Origin: Umezawaea sp049997955
Lineage (GTDB): Bacteria > Actinomycetota > Actinomycetes > Mycobacteriales > Pseudonocardiaceae
DNA length: 47,637 bases
NCBI GenBank assembly: GCA_049997955.1
Contig: JAEBDY010000030.1
Coordinates: forward strand, 1 to 47,637
Direction of reading: 5' to 3'
The notes under the pieces are model-generated. The model had not been told where the DNA came from. It was given only the letters and a program-made list of their open reading frames with translations, and ran no database searches. This document shows positions 25,862 through 34,387 of this stretch, in pieces. How positions within the stretch are numbered: position 1 is the stretch's first letter; every line of letters starts with the position of its first letter. Position numbers and translations under genes: made by a program.

Positions 25862-26763
25862 GCCAGTCCCTCAGCTATCGCCGCCCCGGTCAACCCGTCG
25901 GTCAGGTAGGGCACCACGGAATGCGCCTTCGCCCCGTTGTGCACCAATGCGTTGCGTATCCGCTCGCCGAACAGCGGCCGTAAATCCTTCACCAGGGCCA
26001 CCACGTCACCGGCGTCCGCGATGTTGGTCCACACCAGGCCCTCACCGCCGGGCCACGCACCCCGACCCGCCACCGGCGGCGGCTCCAGCCGGTCGAACAC
26101 CAGATTCGCGATTCCCAACGGCGACCCCAACGTCACCAGCGCCCGCACACCATGCCCCGGCAGCGAACACAATGCCTCATAGGCCACCACCGACCCCAAG
26201 GAGTGTGCCACCACCACCCGTGTGTCCGCGGCGATCAGCCGGGTCGCACGCTGCAGTACCGCTGCCCGCACGGCCGGATCGGTGAGATACCGCGCTACCT
26301 GCTTCAGGTCGAACACCATCGACCGCAGCGCCACGTCGGCGAAGAATCGGCTGTTCGACAACTGCGTCAGCGCTCGCTGCACCCAGCCCGGAACCGATGC
26401 CAGAGTGTCCCCATCCGGCGCCGCGACTCGCTCGTCCACCCGAGCCGCCGCGCTCCACCACGCTGCCAGCAGTTCCTGCTCCAGCCCCGGTGCCACATCC
26501 TCAGGCCCCAACATCGGGTCACCCACTGTCAGGAAGGACCCGACAGGGCGGAACAGGTCGCCGTAGAAGGCCATCTCCAGATCCGGAGAGCCCACTCCGG
26601 GTTCAGCGACGAATCCGTCCACCGGCTCGCCCGATACCGTCAAGGTGTGACGCGTCAACCCGTCCACCAGCGCCGGTCTCCAGGACGCCAGCAACGACTC
26701 CTCGCCCAGGCCCTGCTGCCCAATCCCGTGCACGCACAGCACCGACGCCACCACACCACCCAT
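25858..26763 (-). CDS. Alpha/beta-hydrolase, first gene of cluster 3
   Basis: The product (301 residues from ATG 26763) is a serine hydrolase with an N-terminal oxyanion motif VLCVHGIGQQ, the nucleophile elbow VVVAHSLGS with Ser188, VTLGSPLGI, a likely acid in NIADAGD and a histidine in KAHSVVPYL. A helical lid-like insert lies between the first strand and the nucleophile. An AGGTGAGG Shine-Dalgarno abuts ATG 26763, so initiation may instead be at GTG 26754 or 26769. Its stop overlaps the caspase-NACHT-WD40 start by 4 nt, repeating the pairing of cluster 1 with a quite different hydrolase. It probably cleaves an ester, perhaps lipid; the substrate is unknown. Confidence 0.82.
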   Translation of the reverse strand: MGGVVASVLCVHGIGQQGLGEESLLASWRPALVDGLTRHTLTVSGEPVDGFVAEPGVGSPDLEMAFYGDLFRPVGSFLTVGDPMLGPEDVAPGLEQELLAAWWSAAARVDERVAAPDGDTLASVPGWVQRALTQLSNSRFFADVALRSMVFDLKQVARYLTDPAVRAAVLQRATRLIAADTRVVVAHSLGSVVAYEALCSLPGHGVRALVTLGSPLGIANLVFDRLEPPPVAGRGAWPGGEGLVWTNIADAGDVVALVKDLRPLFGERIRNALVHNGAKAHSVVPYLTDGLTGAAIAEGLA

Positions 26764-27214
26764 CCTCACCTACGGACACCAGTTCATCGCACCACCAGCC
26801 CAGGCATTGCAACGAACCGTGGACATACACCCGATCTGCGTATCCGATACACCCGTATACCGGCCAAGACGTGCGTCCCAACCTCCCCTATGGCGGCATG
26901 ACCGACTGCCACGCACTGGATACACGCCGACTGTTCGCTGCGGTCGTCGGTGTCCGGGCCATGGCCGCACCTCGCACATCGTCGAACACATGTTCGATCA
27001 TGATGTATCGTGCTCGACGTGAACTTGGGCAACCCGGTAACCGTCGGCTTGTACAGGTGCGGCTCTCGTGAGCGACCATAACGTCCAGGTCGTCCGGCTC
27101 CGCGTCGGTATCACAAGGAGCGACCGGCGAGCCCGATCCAGGAGTTGCCGAATGCGATGGCGAGCATCACCGTGACCCCGATCCGAGGGCAGCGCGGAGG
27201 CCCCGTGACGACAG
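26764..27214. other. Gap with SOS box and gene debris
   Basis: This 451-bp stretch between the leftward cluster 3 and a rightward small gene has no convincing open frame. It contains the SOS-type palindrome at 26982-26997. On the minus strand about 27115-27190 a membrane-like fragment (VTVMLAIAFGNSWIGLAG, then a stop) could be the tail of a lost permease gene. Confidence 0.45.
26982..26997. promoter_or_regulatory. LexA/SOS box
   Basis: TCGAACACATGTTCGA is a perfect dyad (7-nt arms, 2-nt centre) and fits the actinobacterial/Bacillus LexA operator CGAAC-N4-GTTCG exactly. It lies 219 bp upstream of the leftward hydrolase-caspase cluster and 218 bp before the rightward gene at 27215. The gene it controls is not obvious; it may be left from a lost SOS gene. 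Confidence 0.7.
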
Positions 27215-27535
27215 GTGGGCAGCCAGGTGATCACTAGCCCTTTCACTCGCTGGTCGGGTGACGACGTCCACGGAAAGCGGCCGGTTCTCACTCCCGTGTG
27301 GGTTCGCTTGGATCTGCTGTTCGTCCGCAGTCCGGATGCGCCCCGTCACGTCATCGTGGAGGGGCTCGACCTGACCGGAGAGGTTCACGGCCGACTCCAC
27401 GGACGGTTTCCGAGTATCGACGGCTTGTGGTGCGGCGTTGTCGACTACGAGATCCCCTATGCGGATGGTCGGCGCGACAAGCTGGACCTGACCGACCAAC
27501 TTCTGCCCTTCTACGCGCTCAGGGAACGCACGTAG
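27215..27535 (+). CDS. Hypothetical protein, 106 residues
   Basis: The frame from GTG 27215 has protein-like composition and codon use (VWVRLDLLFVRSPDAPRHV, GLWCGVVDYEIPYADGRRD, LTDQLLPFYALRERT). No motif or membrane segment is recognised. It lies 116 nt upstream of the accessory ligA on the same strand and 218 nt downstream of the SOS box. An overlapping antisense frame exists but is less protein-like. The start is uncertain. Confidence 0.5.
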   Translation: MGSQVITSPFTRWSGDDVHGKRPVLTPVWVRLDLLFVRSPDAPRHVIVEGLDLTGEVHGRLHGRFPSIDGLWCGVVDYEIPYADGRRDKLDLTDQLLPFYALRERT

Positions 27536-27651
27536 GCGGGATGTCCGATCAGAGAGCGCGAATCGCATCACCGTGTCGGGAGGAGTCCGACTCTGCCTGG
27601 CATCTCCCAACCGTCCGGCATTGCCGGTGCTCATCGGTAGCGTCTCGTCCC

Positions 27652-29643
27652 ATGACTGCTCGGGAACGCATCCAGGAACTCGCCGACCGGATCGTCGTGC
27701 TGCGCGACGCCTACTACCGCGGCTCGCCGCAGGTGGCCGACGCAGAGTACGACGCGATCGAGGACGAGCTGCGCGGTCTGATCGAGGTCGACCCCGACCT
27801 CGCGCCGGACCCGAACCCCCTCGACCAGGTCGGCGCCCCGACGGTGCTGCACGCGCCGATCCGGCACTCGCGGCCGATGCTGTCGCTGGAGAAAGCCACC
27901 AAACCCGAGCAGGTCACCGCGTTCTTCGCCCGCTTCCCCGGCCAGCCCGTCGTGGTCATGCCCAAGCTCGACGGCCTGTCGCTCGCCCTGGTCTACGAGA
28001 ACGGACGGCTGGCGCGCGCAGTCACCCGTGGTGACGGCACCACCGGCGACGACGTGACACCGCTGGTCAAAGCCCTGACCGACGGCGTGCCCAAGCGGGT
28101 CGACGCGCCCGGCCGGGTCGAGGTGCGCGGCGAGGCCGTGATGCTGCGCTCCACGTTCACCGCCTACAACGTCGCGCACCCGGACAAGCCGCTGATCAAC
28201 CCGCGCAACGCCGCCGCCGGGACGCTGCGCGCCAAGGACCCGGCCACGGTCTCCGAACGACGTCTGCAGTTCTTCGCGTTCGATCTGGGCACCGACCCCG
28301 ACACCGCCGAGACCGACCTGCACGTCGCGTTGACCACGCTCGGGTTCGCCGTGGCCGACATGCGCCACTGCGACGACGCGGACGCCGCGCAGGCCGTGAT
28401 CACCACGATCGAGCAGCAGCGCCATGAACTGGACTACGACCTCGACGGCGCCGTTCTGCGCTTGGCCGACCGCGACGCCTACGCCGCCGCGGGCACCCGG
28501 TCCAGCTCTCCGCGTGGCGCGCTCGCGTTCAAGTTCGCCGCCGAGGAAAGGACCACCCTGCTCGCGGACGTCGTCTGGGACGTCGGCAAAACCGGCAAGA
28601 TCGCCCCGGTCGCCTGGCTGGAACCGGTCTTCGTCGGCGGCACGACCGTCACCCGCGCCACCCTGGCCAACCAGGAGGTCATCCGCGCCCGCGGCATCAA
28701 GATCGGCGACACGGTCCTGGTCCGCCGCGCGGGCGACGTGATCCCGTTCGTCGCGGGCGTGCTCGACGCCTCCAAGCGCACGGGCGAGGAGCGGGACATC
28801 GCGCCGCCCACCGAGTGCCCGTCGTGCGCGCAACCGTTGACCGAGCAGGGCAACAGCCGGGAACTGTTCTGCACCAACGTCGCCTGCCCCGCCCAGACCG
28901 TGCGCAGACTCATCCACTGGGCCTCGCGCGCCGCGGCGGACATCGAGGCCGTCGGCGGGGTGTGGATCGAACGGCTCGCCGAGGCCGGGATCCTGGTGAA
29001 CCCGTCGGACTTCTACACCCTGACCAAGGAACGGCTGCTGGAGTTCGACCGCATCGGCGAGGTCTCCGCGACCCGCATGGTCGAGTCGATCGACACCAGC
29101 CGCCAGGTCGGCCTGCGCCGCGCCCTGATCGGCCTGGCGATCCCGATGGCCTCGGAGGGCACGGCCGCGCGCCTGTGCCGTTCGGGCTTCGGCTCGCTGG
29201 AGGACGTGCTCGACGCGGGCGTGGACGGGCTCGTGACTGTGGAGGACATCGGCCCGAAGGTCGCCGCGTCCCTCGTCGAACACCTCACCCGGCTGCGGCC
29301 GGAGCTGGAACGGCTGCGGGAACGCGGGGTGTCGCTGGACGTGCGCGACGAGGACCTGCCGCCGGTCGTCGCCGCGGGCGCGCCGCTGGAGGGCAAGACG
29401 GTGGTGATCACCGGCGCGATCAGCGACCCCCGCTCCGGCGAGAAGGTCGCCCGTCCGACGTTCCAACGCCTGTGCGAGAAGGCCGGGGCGACCGCCGCGT
29501 CGTCGGTGTCGGCGAGCACGGACATGCTCATCACCGGCGCGGGCGTCGGCGCGGCCAAGCTCACCAAGGCAGAGAAGTTCGAGGTCGAGGTGGTCGACCA
29601 GGGCGTGATCTGGGATCAGTTGATCTCAGCACGCATCGTCTAG
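27652..29643 (+). CDS. ligA: NAD-dependent DNA ligase LigA, divergent accessory copy
   Basis: The 663-residue product has the full LigA order: an N-terminal NAD/NMN-binding segment (Ia), adenylation lysine 105 in MPKLDG, NPRNAAAGTLRAKDP, DLDGAVLRL, FKFAAEERTT, the OB-fold WDVGKTGKIAPVAWLEPV, a four-Cys zinc finger (CPSC ... C-x5-C), helix-hairpin-helix repeats and a C-terminal BRCT domain. Several motifs depart from the housekeeping consensus (KLDG for KYDG, TLRAKDP for SLRQKDP), and the protein is short for an actinobacterial LigA. I therefore read it as an accessory ligase. ATG 27652 is chosen as the first codon giving family-like sequence; the frame is open to 27298. Confidence 0.92.
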   Translation: MTARERIQELADRIVVLRDAYYRGSPQVADAEYDAIEDELRGLIEVDPDLAPDPNPLDQVGAPTVLHAPIRHSRPMLSLEKATKPEQVTAFFARFPGQPVVVMPKLDGLSLALVYENGRLARAVTRGDGTTGDDVTPLVKALTDGVPKRVDAPGRVEVRGEAVMLRSTFTAYNVAHPDKPLINPRNAAAGTLRAKDPATVSERRLQFFAFDLGTDPDTAETDLHVALTTLGFAVADMRHCDDADAAQAVITTIEQQRHELDYDLDGAVLRLADRDAYAAAGTRSSSPRGALAFKFAAEERTTLLADVVWDVGKTGKIAPVAWLEPVFVGGTTVTRATLANQEVIRARGIKIGDTVLVRRAGDVIPFVAGVLDASKRTGEERDIAPPTECPSCAQPLTEQGNSRELFCTNVACPAQTVRRLIHWASRAAADIEAVGGVWIERLAEAGILVNPSDFYTLTKERLLEFDRIGEVSATRMVESIDTSRQVGLRRALIGLAIPMASEGTAARLCRSGFGSLEDVLDAGVDGLVTVEDIGPKVAASLVEHLTRLRPELERLRERGVSLDVRDEDLPPVVAAGAPLEGKTVVITGAISDPRSGEKVARPTFQRLCEKAGATAASSVSASTDMLITGAGVGAAKLTKAEKFEVEVVDQGVIWDQLISARIV

Positions 29644-29886
29644 CGGTCTTTGCCGAGTGGCATGCGACGGTGGACGAAGCAGGCCGTGAGCCGCCTCGAC
29701 GTTCTGCGACCAAGCATTGCATGCTCCAAGGCACGAGAACGCGCGCGAAGCTGTTGACGTTTGGTTAGTTGTGGAACGTTGTAGTGGTTGGCGTGCATAG
29801 GCGACTTGTCGACACAAGGGCGGTTTCACGGCATCATGACCAAGTTCACCCTCAACTTCAGGATGTCGTGGCCCATCTGAAATAAT

Positions 29887-31080
29887 GTGCCAGTGCCAAC
29901 TCATGACCAGGGCCATGCAATCGAGGACTACGCGCGTCGGCTCGCGGGCGGCCTTGGCGTACCCGATTTCGTCTACGAGCCAATTATCGTCAGGCGAGGT
30001 AAAGGCGTCCGCGAGGTGAGCGACGGGCTGCTCGTCGCTGGCACTGACGGCCTGATCCTTCAGGTGAAGAGTCGATCACAATCTGAGGCAATCTCCGATA
30101 CAGTCGAGAAGGCTGAATCTTGGTGCCTAAAGAAGGGCATCGAGGCGCAAAGTCAAGCGTACGGAACATGGCGCACGCTGATGAGCAGTAAAATTCGAGT
30201 GCGGTCTTTGCGAGGATTCGATCGAACGCTGCCCAACGCCTCTGACTGGCTGTCCGTTGTAATCCTCGATCACCCTGGTGCAGCGTCGGTCAGCTTCCCG
30301 CCGTCTGTCGACACGCTGTTCATCTCCCTGAACGATTGGCTGAATCTGCACCGGATGGTCCGCTCAACCGCAGGCGTAGTCACCTACGTTCGACGAGCAC
30401 TAGCGAGCGGGCTCGCCGTACCTCTTGGGCAGGAGGCTAACCGTTACAAACAACTTGCCGCTGCCGATCTCGCCGCGTGCGACTCAATCACCGCGTTCCC
30501 TACATTGCCACCCATAAAACTTGGCGACCGCGAAAAAGTGCATGTCGCGCTAGTCGATGACCTCATCGAGAAGGTCGCCGACCGTGAAAATTCGGGATTT
30601 GATCCTGAACATTATTTGCAGATCGTCGAGCAACTGGACGGAATACCCTTGATTGGCCGGGTGCGCTTGGGCGCGATGATGGAGCGCACTCTTCGCGCGA
30701 TGCACCAGGCCAAGGGCCGTCGAAGCTTCATGTCGACCGACAGTAACAGTGGCGGCGTTTACAGTGGCGACCGGCTTGGCTTTGTGTACGATTACTACGA
30801 TTTCGAGACCCATGGAATCGGTGGACAACGCTTCACAATGGACGTTTCCCTCTACGCGATGTTGCGCCAACAGCAGGCTTTGGAGGCAGGGGCGGACCCT
30901 GCCTCCGCCACCCTGGCCGTCGGCTTGCTACACCATCCGCAACTCGGCAATAAGTACCAATTTGCATGGGTATCCGGAACCCCGCCGCAAATGCCGGCGG
31001 ACATCCGAGCGAACCTAGAAGACGTCTACGGGATCTTCGATGGCAGGTCTGCGAGGCCGCGTCAGGACCCTGCGGTCTAG
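29887..31080 (+). CDS. PD-(D/E)XK nuclease-like N-terminus with unknown C-terminal domain
   Basis: The 397-residue product has near its N-terminus a pattern like the restriction-endonuclease fold: VREVSDGLLV then TDGLILQVKSRS, giving Asp46 followed by Q59-V-K61. A helical region and a 150-residue C-terminal domain (LDGIPLIGRVRLG, GFVYDYYDFETHGIGGQRF) follow, which I do not recognise. GTG 29887 is the first start in frame. Codon use is visibly less GC-biased than the ligase upstream, suggesting separate acquisition. It may be a defence nuclease; that is inferred from motif and neighbourhood. Confidence 0.75.
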   Translation: MPVPTHDQGHAIEDYARRLAGGLGVPDFVYEPIIVRRGKGVREVSDGLLVAGTDGLILQVKSRSQSEAISDTVEKAESWCLKKGIEAQSQAYGTWRTLMSSKIRVRSLRGFDRTLPNASDWLSVVILDHPGAASVSFPPSVDTLFISLNDWLNLHRMVRSTAGVVTYVRRALASGLAVPLGQEANRYKQLAAADLAACDSITAFPTLPPIKLGDREKVHVALVDDLIEKVADRENSGFDPEHYLQIVEQLDGIPLIGRVRLGAMMERTLRAMHQAKGRRSFMSTDSNSGGVYSGDRLGFVYDYYDFETHGIGGQRFTMDVSLYAMLRQQQALEAGADPASATLAVGLLHHPQLGNKYQFAWVSGTPPQMPADIRANLEDVYGIFDGRSARPRQDPAV

Positions 31081-31176
31081 AAAGCCGCTTCCCGGTCCCG
31101 GTGAACATGATGATCTCGATGGAGCACTGCTATGGCTGCTCAACGTGCAGGTGGTGATTTGACTGCTTCGGCGCCA

Positions 31177-31207
31177 CGGTCCCGGACAGCGATGCTGTCC
31201 GGGACCG
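31177..31207. terminator. Perfect 14-bp hairpin between convergent genes
   Basis: cggtcccggacagc pairs with gctgtccgggaccg across a 3-nt loop. It lies 97 nt after the nuclease-like gene and 15 nt beyond the stop of the leftward small gene, so it can end both transcripts. No T-run follows, as is common for actinobacterial terminators. Confidence 0.75.
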
Positions 31208-31221
31208 CAGAGAGTCGCCTG

Positions 31222-31374
31222 TTACTCGCCCAGCCACTTCCGCAGGGCCCAGCCGATGAGCTGGCCGGCGGTCAACTGGAGCGGAACCTTCGCCTTCGGC
31301 CACAGTCGCTTCCACCAGTGGGGCAGGCGCGGGCCGGGATCGTGCTGCGGATCGTGGTTGTCGGGGTTTACCAC
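31222..31374 (-). CDS. Small hypothetical protein, 50 residues
   Basis: The product from GTG 31374 (Shine-Dalgarno AAGGA about 6 nt upstream) has a polar N-terminus (NPDNHDPQHDPGP). A basic amphipathic second half follows (HWWKRLWPKAKVPLQLTAGQ, ALRKWLGE). A perfect hairpin follows the stop. It lies 78 nt downstream of the 556-residue protein and may be in its transcript. Function unknown; the Trp/Lys-rich helix could contact membrane or nucleic acid. Confidence 0.55.
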   Translation of the reverse strand: MVNPDNHDPQHDPGPRLPHWWKRLWPKAKVPLQLTAGQLIGWALRKWLGE

Positions 31375-31452
31375 TGAGTTTCCTTTACTTGGAGTGTTAC
31401 TGGAACACCACAAGGCTGAAACACACACGGGTGGCAGGTGTATTGGTGGGTG

Positions 31453-33123
31453 TCACACGAGGTCGTCGTCCGGGATCGCGCCGGGCCGCCAGAACGTGAG
31501 GGGGTGGTGGTCAAACCCGTCGTGCCAGGTTTGTTCCATCACGCCGTGCAGGGTCCGTCGGGCCGTCCACAATGCCCGATCCGCGAGCCAACCGACTACG
31601 TCTGGCGAGGTCCCCGCGACGACCTCTCGCACTACTGAACTCCTTGGCCACCGCCACATGGGCTTCGCTGTGCGCCCTGTCCTCCTCCTCGTCACGAGCA
31701 GCTGGAACTCCGGATCGAGCGTGATCTCGGGTTTGGCCACAACCGGCTCACTCGTCCTTCGCCAGTGAGGCAGGCTCTGCGTGTGCTGGTGTGCGGCGGC
31801 CATCGCGATGCGGCGCTGATCGGCGTCGACGAAGCCGAACTCGAACGCCTTGTCCACAGGCAGCCACAGTTGCGGTGTCTCCTGCTCGGCTTCGATACTG
31901 GCGTCGTACGGGTCTTCGCCGTCGTCACCGTCGAACAAGACATCATGTCGAGCGTCAGTCGGAGGTGTCCCCCATTCGATGAGGATCGCCTCAAGAAATT
32001 CGCCGATGTCCTGCGGCGGCAACGTGCCAGCGGTGGCGGCCAGCGGCTCGATACCCGGTACCGGCCGCTGGTGCCCTGGGCGCAGCGGCCACACGACCTG
32101 TTGGCCGGCGATCGACACGACCAACACCTGCCTCACCGCAGCCCACCGCGCGAACCGGGTGGGCAGTTCGCGGCCACGCGGAACGACGTAGGTTTCCCAC
32201 TCTGCGGGCATACGTAAGGTCCATCCCGGAGGATTCATTTCCCGGCTTCGCGGCACAGCGTCGTTGAGCGTCAGCAGCCAGTCGGTGAAGTCCTGCACCT
32301 CGACCTTGCGCTCGGCCCGCCACACCGTCGTAGAGCCGCGGCCGGACGCGTCCCACGGCGCGACGTCCTGAATCCAGCGGCTTCGATTCCTGTCGTGGCG
32401 CAGGTCCAGCCGCACCTCGTTCCACTCGTTTCCTTGCTGGTACAACATGTTCTCGTTCGTCTCCGCGGCGTTCCCACGAAGGAACGTGCGCGCGAGGCTG
32501 GCGGCCGCGTCGAACCGGAACGGGGCGTGCCAAGACACTTCCTCGTCGAGTTGCTCCGAGACCAATAGCAGGCGTTTCTCCGCCAGCGTCAGCGTTCCCG
32601 GAGGCCGGGCACGGATGTACTCGGCGGCGTCCTGGATCGCCCGCTCCGGGCGGGTGCTGGTGACCGCCACTGCCAGTTGCCACAAGCCCAGGGCGGCGTT
32701 GTGCCTCAGCACCGGCAGCAGTCCGTCGAGGATGTCGTCGGTGAAGGGTTGGTTCACCGCGATGGCGGTCACCACCGCGTCGGTCAGCTGTCGTGCCACG
32801 TAGTCCTTGTGGGCCCGCTGGTACTGCCCCGGCAGTCGCAGCGACACCTCCCGTGCTCGCTCCGCCAGGCCTTCGGGCAACCGCAGCCGCAGTGGCCGAT
32901 CCACGCGTTGCTGTCCTCGCCATGCAGGCGCCGGGTGACGCAGGACGGTCGAGATGTGGGTGAGCCGGTCCTCCGGCGAGCACGTCTCCTGGCTGGTGAC
33001 GTGCTCGGCGAGTACCTGCCGGACCGTCTCGTCGCGCGAGAGGCCGCGGCGGGCCACGATCCGGTTCAACGCCTCGAGCACACAGGGCAGCACACGCACG
33101 TTGGTCTCGTAACGAGCGACCAT
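31453..33123 (-). CDS. Hypothetical protein paired with ParB/Srx-like gene
   Basis: The 556-residue product from ATG 33123 (MVARYETNVRVLPCVLEALN) starts 5 nt after the ParB-like gene's stop, so the two are co-translated or at least co-transcribed. The N-terminal part has a short helical segment (SRDETVRQVLAEHV) that could be DNA-binding. Next come RLPEGLAERAREVSLRLPGQ, a long mixed region, and an acidic patch (FDGDDGEDPYD) before a C-terminus rich in Trp. I do not recognise a family. The upstream frame to 33324 is antisense-like and excluded. Confidence 0.72.
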   Translation of the reverse strand: MVARYETNVRVLPCVLEALNRIVARRGLSRDETVRQVLAEHVTSQETCSPEDRLTHISTVLRHPAPAWRGQQRVDRPLRLRLPEGLAERAREVSLRLPGQYQRAHKDYVARQLTDAVVTAIAVNQPFTDDILDGLLPVLRHNAALGLWQLAVAVTSTRPERAIQDAAEYIRARPPGTLTLAEKRLLLVSEQLDEEVSWHAPFRFDAAASLARTFLRGNAAETNENMLYQQGNEWNEVRLDLRHDRNRSRWIQDVAPWDASGRGSTTVWRAERKVEVQDFTDWLLTLNDAVPRSREMNPPGWTLRMPAEWETYVVPRGRELPTRFARWAAVRQVLVVSIAGQQVVWPLRPGHQRPVPGIEPLAATAGTLPPQDIGEFLEAILIEWGTPPTDARHDVLFDGDDGEDPYDASIEAEQETPQLWLPVDKAFEFGFVDADQRRIAMAAAHQHTQSLPHWRRTSEPVVAKPEITLDPEFQLLVTRRRTGRTAKPMWRWPRSSVVREVVAGTSPDVVGWLADRALWTARRTLHGVMEQTWHDGFDHHPLTFWRPGAIPDDDLV

Positions 33124-33128
33124 GGCGA

Positions 33129-34121
33129 TCAGTGCTCGCCGGTGTCTGACCGTACGGAGCCTGTATCGGCTGGTCTCCGGTCCATCACGAGAACTGCTGG
33201 CACTCCGGCGTCGCGCATCGCGCGGGTCCGGTGCTGGCCGTTGACGAACGTGATCTGCCCGTTGTCGGTCTCCACGAGCACGATCGGATCGATGAGCAGG
33301 CTGTACAGCGCCTCGTACTTCCATCCGTCGACGCCCGCAGCTCGCGCCGCGTCGATCACGGCATGGCGCAGCTCGTCGTCCTGCCCGAGCCCGGTCTCCT
33401 TGGCATGAGCGATCAGGCGCACCGCGGCATTAATGACCGCCGACCAGTCACCGCTGTGGTACCAACAGCAATCCGCACGAACGTTGGGTGACCGTTGCGG
33501 TCGGACTGTTCTCTTGCCGAACCACCGCTGTGATCGGATGCCAGGCGTCGTAGCCATGCACGATTCGCGAAACGGCTTCTCCTGGGGCATCGCGTGCATC
33601 GACACGAGCGTGTAGTCGATGTCGAGTCTGTCCTGCGGCGATTCCGCCAAGAATGTTTGGGTGCCGCGATCCTCGTCGACAGGCTGACCGACCAGACTGT
33701 CGAGCTCCGATTGGGTAAGGAAACTCCACTCCACAGTGGTCAGTCGTTGCTGTGGCCCGGTAGCGAAGGTGAACATCTGCCAAGAGCTGAGCCTCTCCGT
33801 GTCCCGACCTTGGTAGGTCGAGGTGATAGTCCGCTGCACCCACAGCGGCGGCTGAGGCTCCAAGGGAAAATGGTCACGCCACACCTGGCCAGCGATGTCC
33901 TCGCAGGCGTTGGTCAGTGAGGTGCCGCCCTCGGCCATGTCTTGGATGGCGACCGCGACTGGTCGAAGCCCCGCACCGCCGAACAGCTGCAACCGGAATG
34001 TCGCTCGTACCTCGCCTACTTCGACCCGATACAGGCGGTCGTCGAGTACCCGGACGCGGACGGCGGCCTGTTCGGTCAGCACATGATCCACGAAGTCAGG
34101 TCGCTGCCAGGTCACCGGCAC
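33129..34121 (-). CDS. Protein with C-terminal ParB/sulfiredoxin-like domain
   Basis: The 330-residue product from GTG 34121 (AGG about 8 nt upstream) ends with a segment typical of the ParB/Srx fold: PIVLVETDNGQITFVNGQHR followed by TRAMRDAGVPAVLVMD, where the G-Q-H-R motif binds or hydrolyses nucleotide in relatives. The first 200 residues are beta-rich and unrecognised. It forms a two-gene unit with the next gene, 5 nt away. In defence islands such domains can act as nucleases or NTPases; its action here is unproven. Confidence 0.72.
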   Translation of the reverse strand: MPVTWQRPDFVDHVLTEQAAVRVRVLDDRLYRVEVGEVRATFRLQLFGGAGLRPVAVAIQDMAEGGTSLTNACEDIAGQVWRDHFPLEPQPPLWVQRTITSTYQGRDTERLSSWQMFTFATGPQQRLTTVEWSFLTQSELDSLVGQPVDEDRGTQTFLAESPQDRLDIDYTLVSMHAMPQEKPFRESCMATTPGIRSQRWFGKRTVRPQRSPNVRADCCWYHSGDWSAVINAAVRLIAHAKETGLGQDDELRHAVIDAARAAGVDGWKYEALYSLLIDPIVLVETDNGQITFVNGQHRTRAMRDAGVPAVLVMDRRPADTGSVRSDTGEH

Positions 34122-34387
34122 AGCATGCCTGGTAAGGAAAGCTCACGCGAGCGACACGTTCGTGTAGACCGTACTTTTGCGCGGTGGTCAAGGACTCGAA
34201 CCGTCCGCGCGCTCGAGTATGGGCCGAGGCATCACGGATTCAGGACAGGCTTGACCAGACGGTCGGGTCGTGATCGAGGTGGTGATGGCGCACTGGCGCG
34301 TAGCGGGCTTTTCCGGACGGAATCAGCCCGGTATAACGATGCGGCTGGCCGGTAGCCGAAGGCCATGATGGCCGGTCGGCTCCAGGC

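Noticed and set aside
27631..29466. 611-codon minus-strand frame
   Set aside because: Exact antisense of the LigA gene, whose catalytic motifs are clear on the plus strand.
34160..34215. tRNA-like GGTTCGAGTCC on the minus strand, a possible attachment-site remnant
   Set aside because: No anticodon or D arm can be folded around it and the acceptor strand has no partner, so chance match is more likely.
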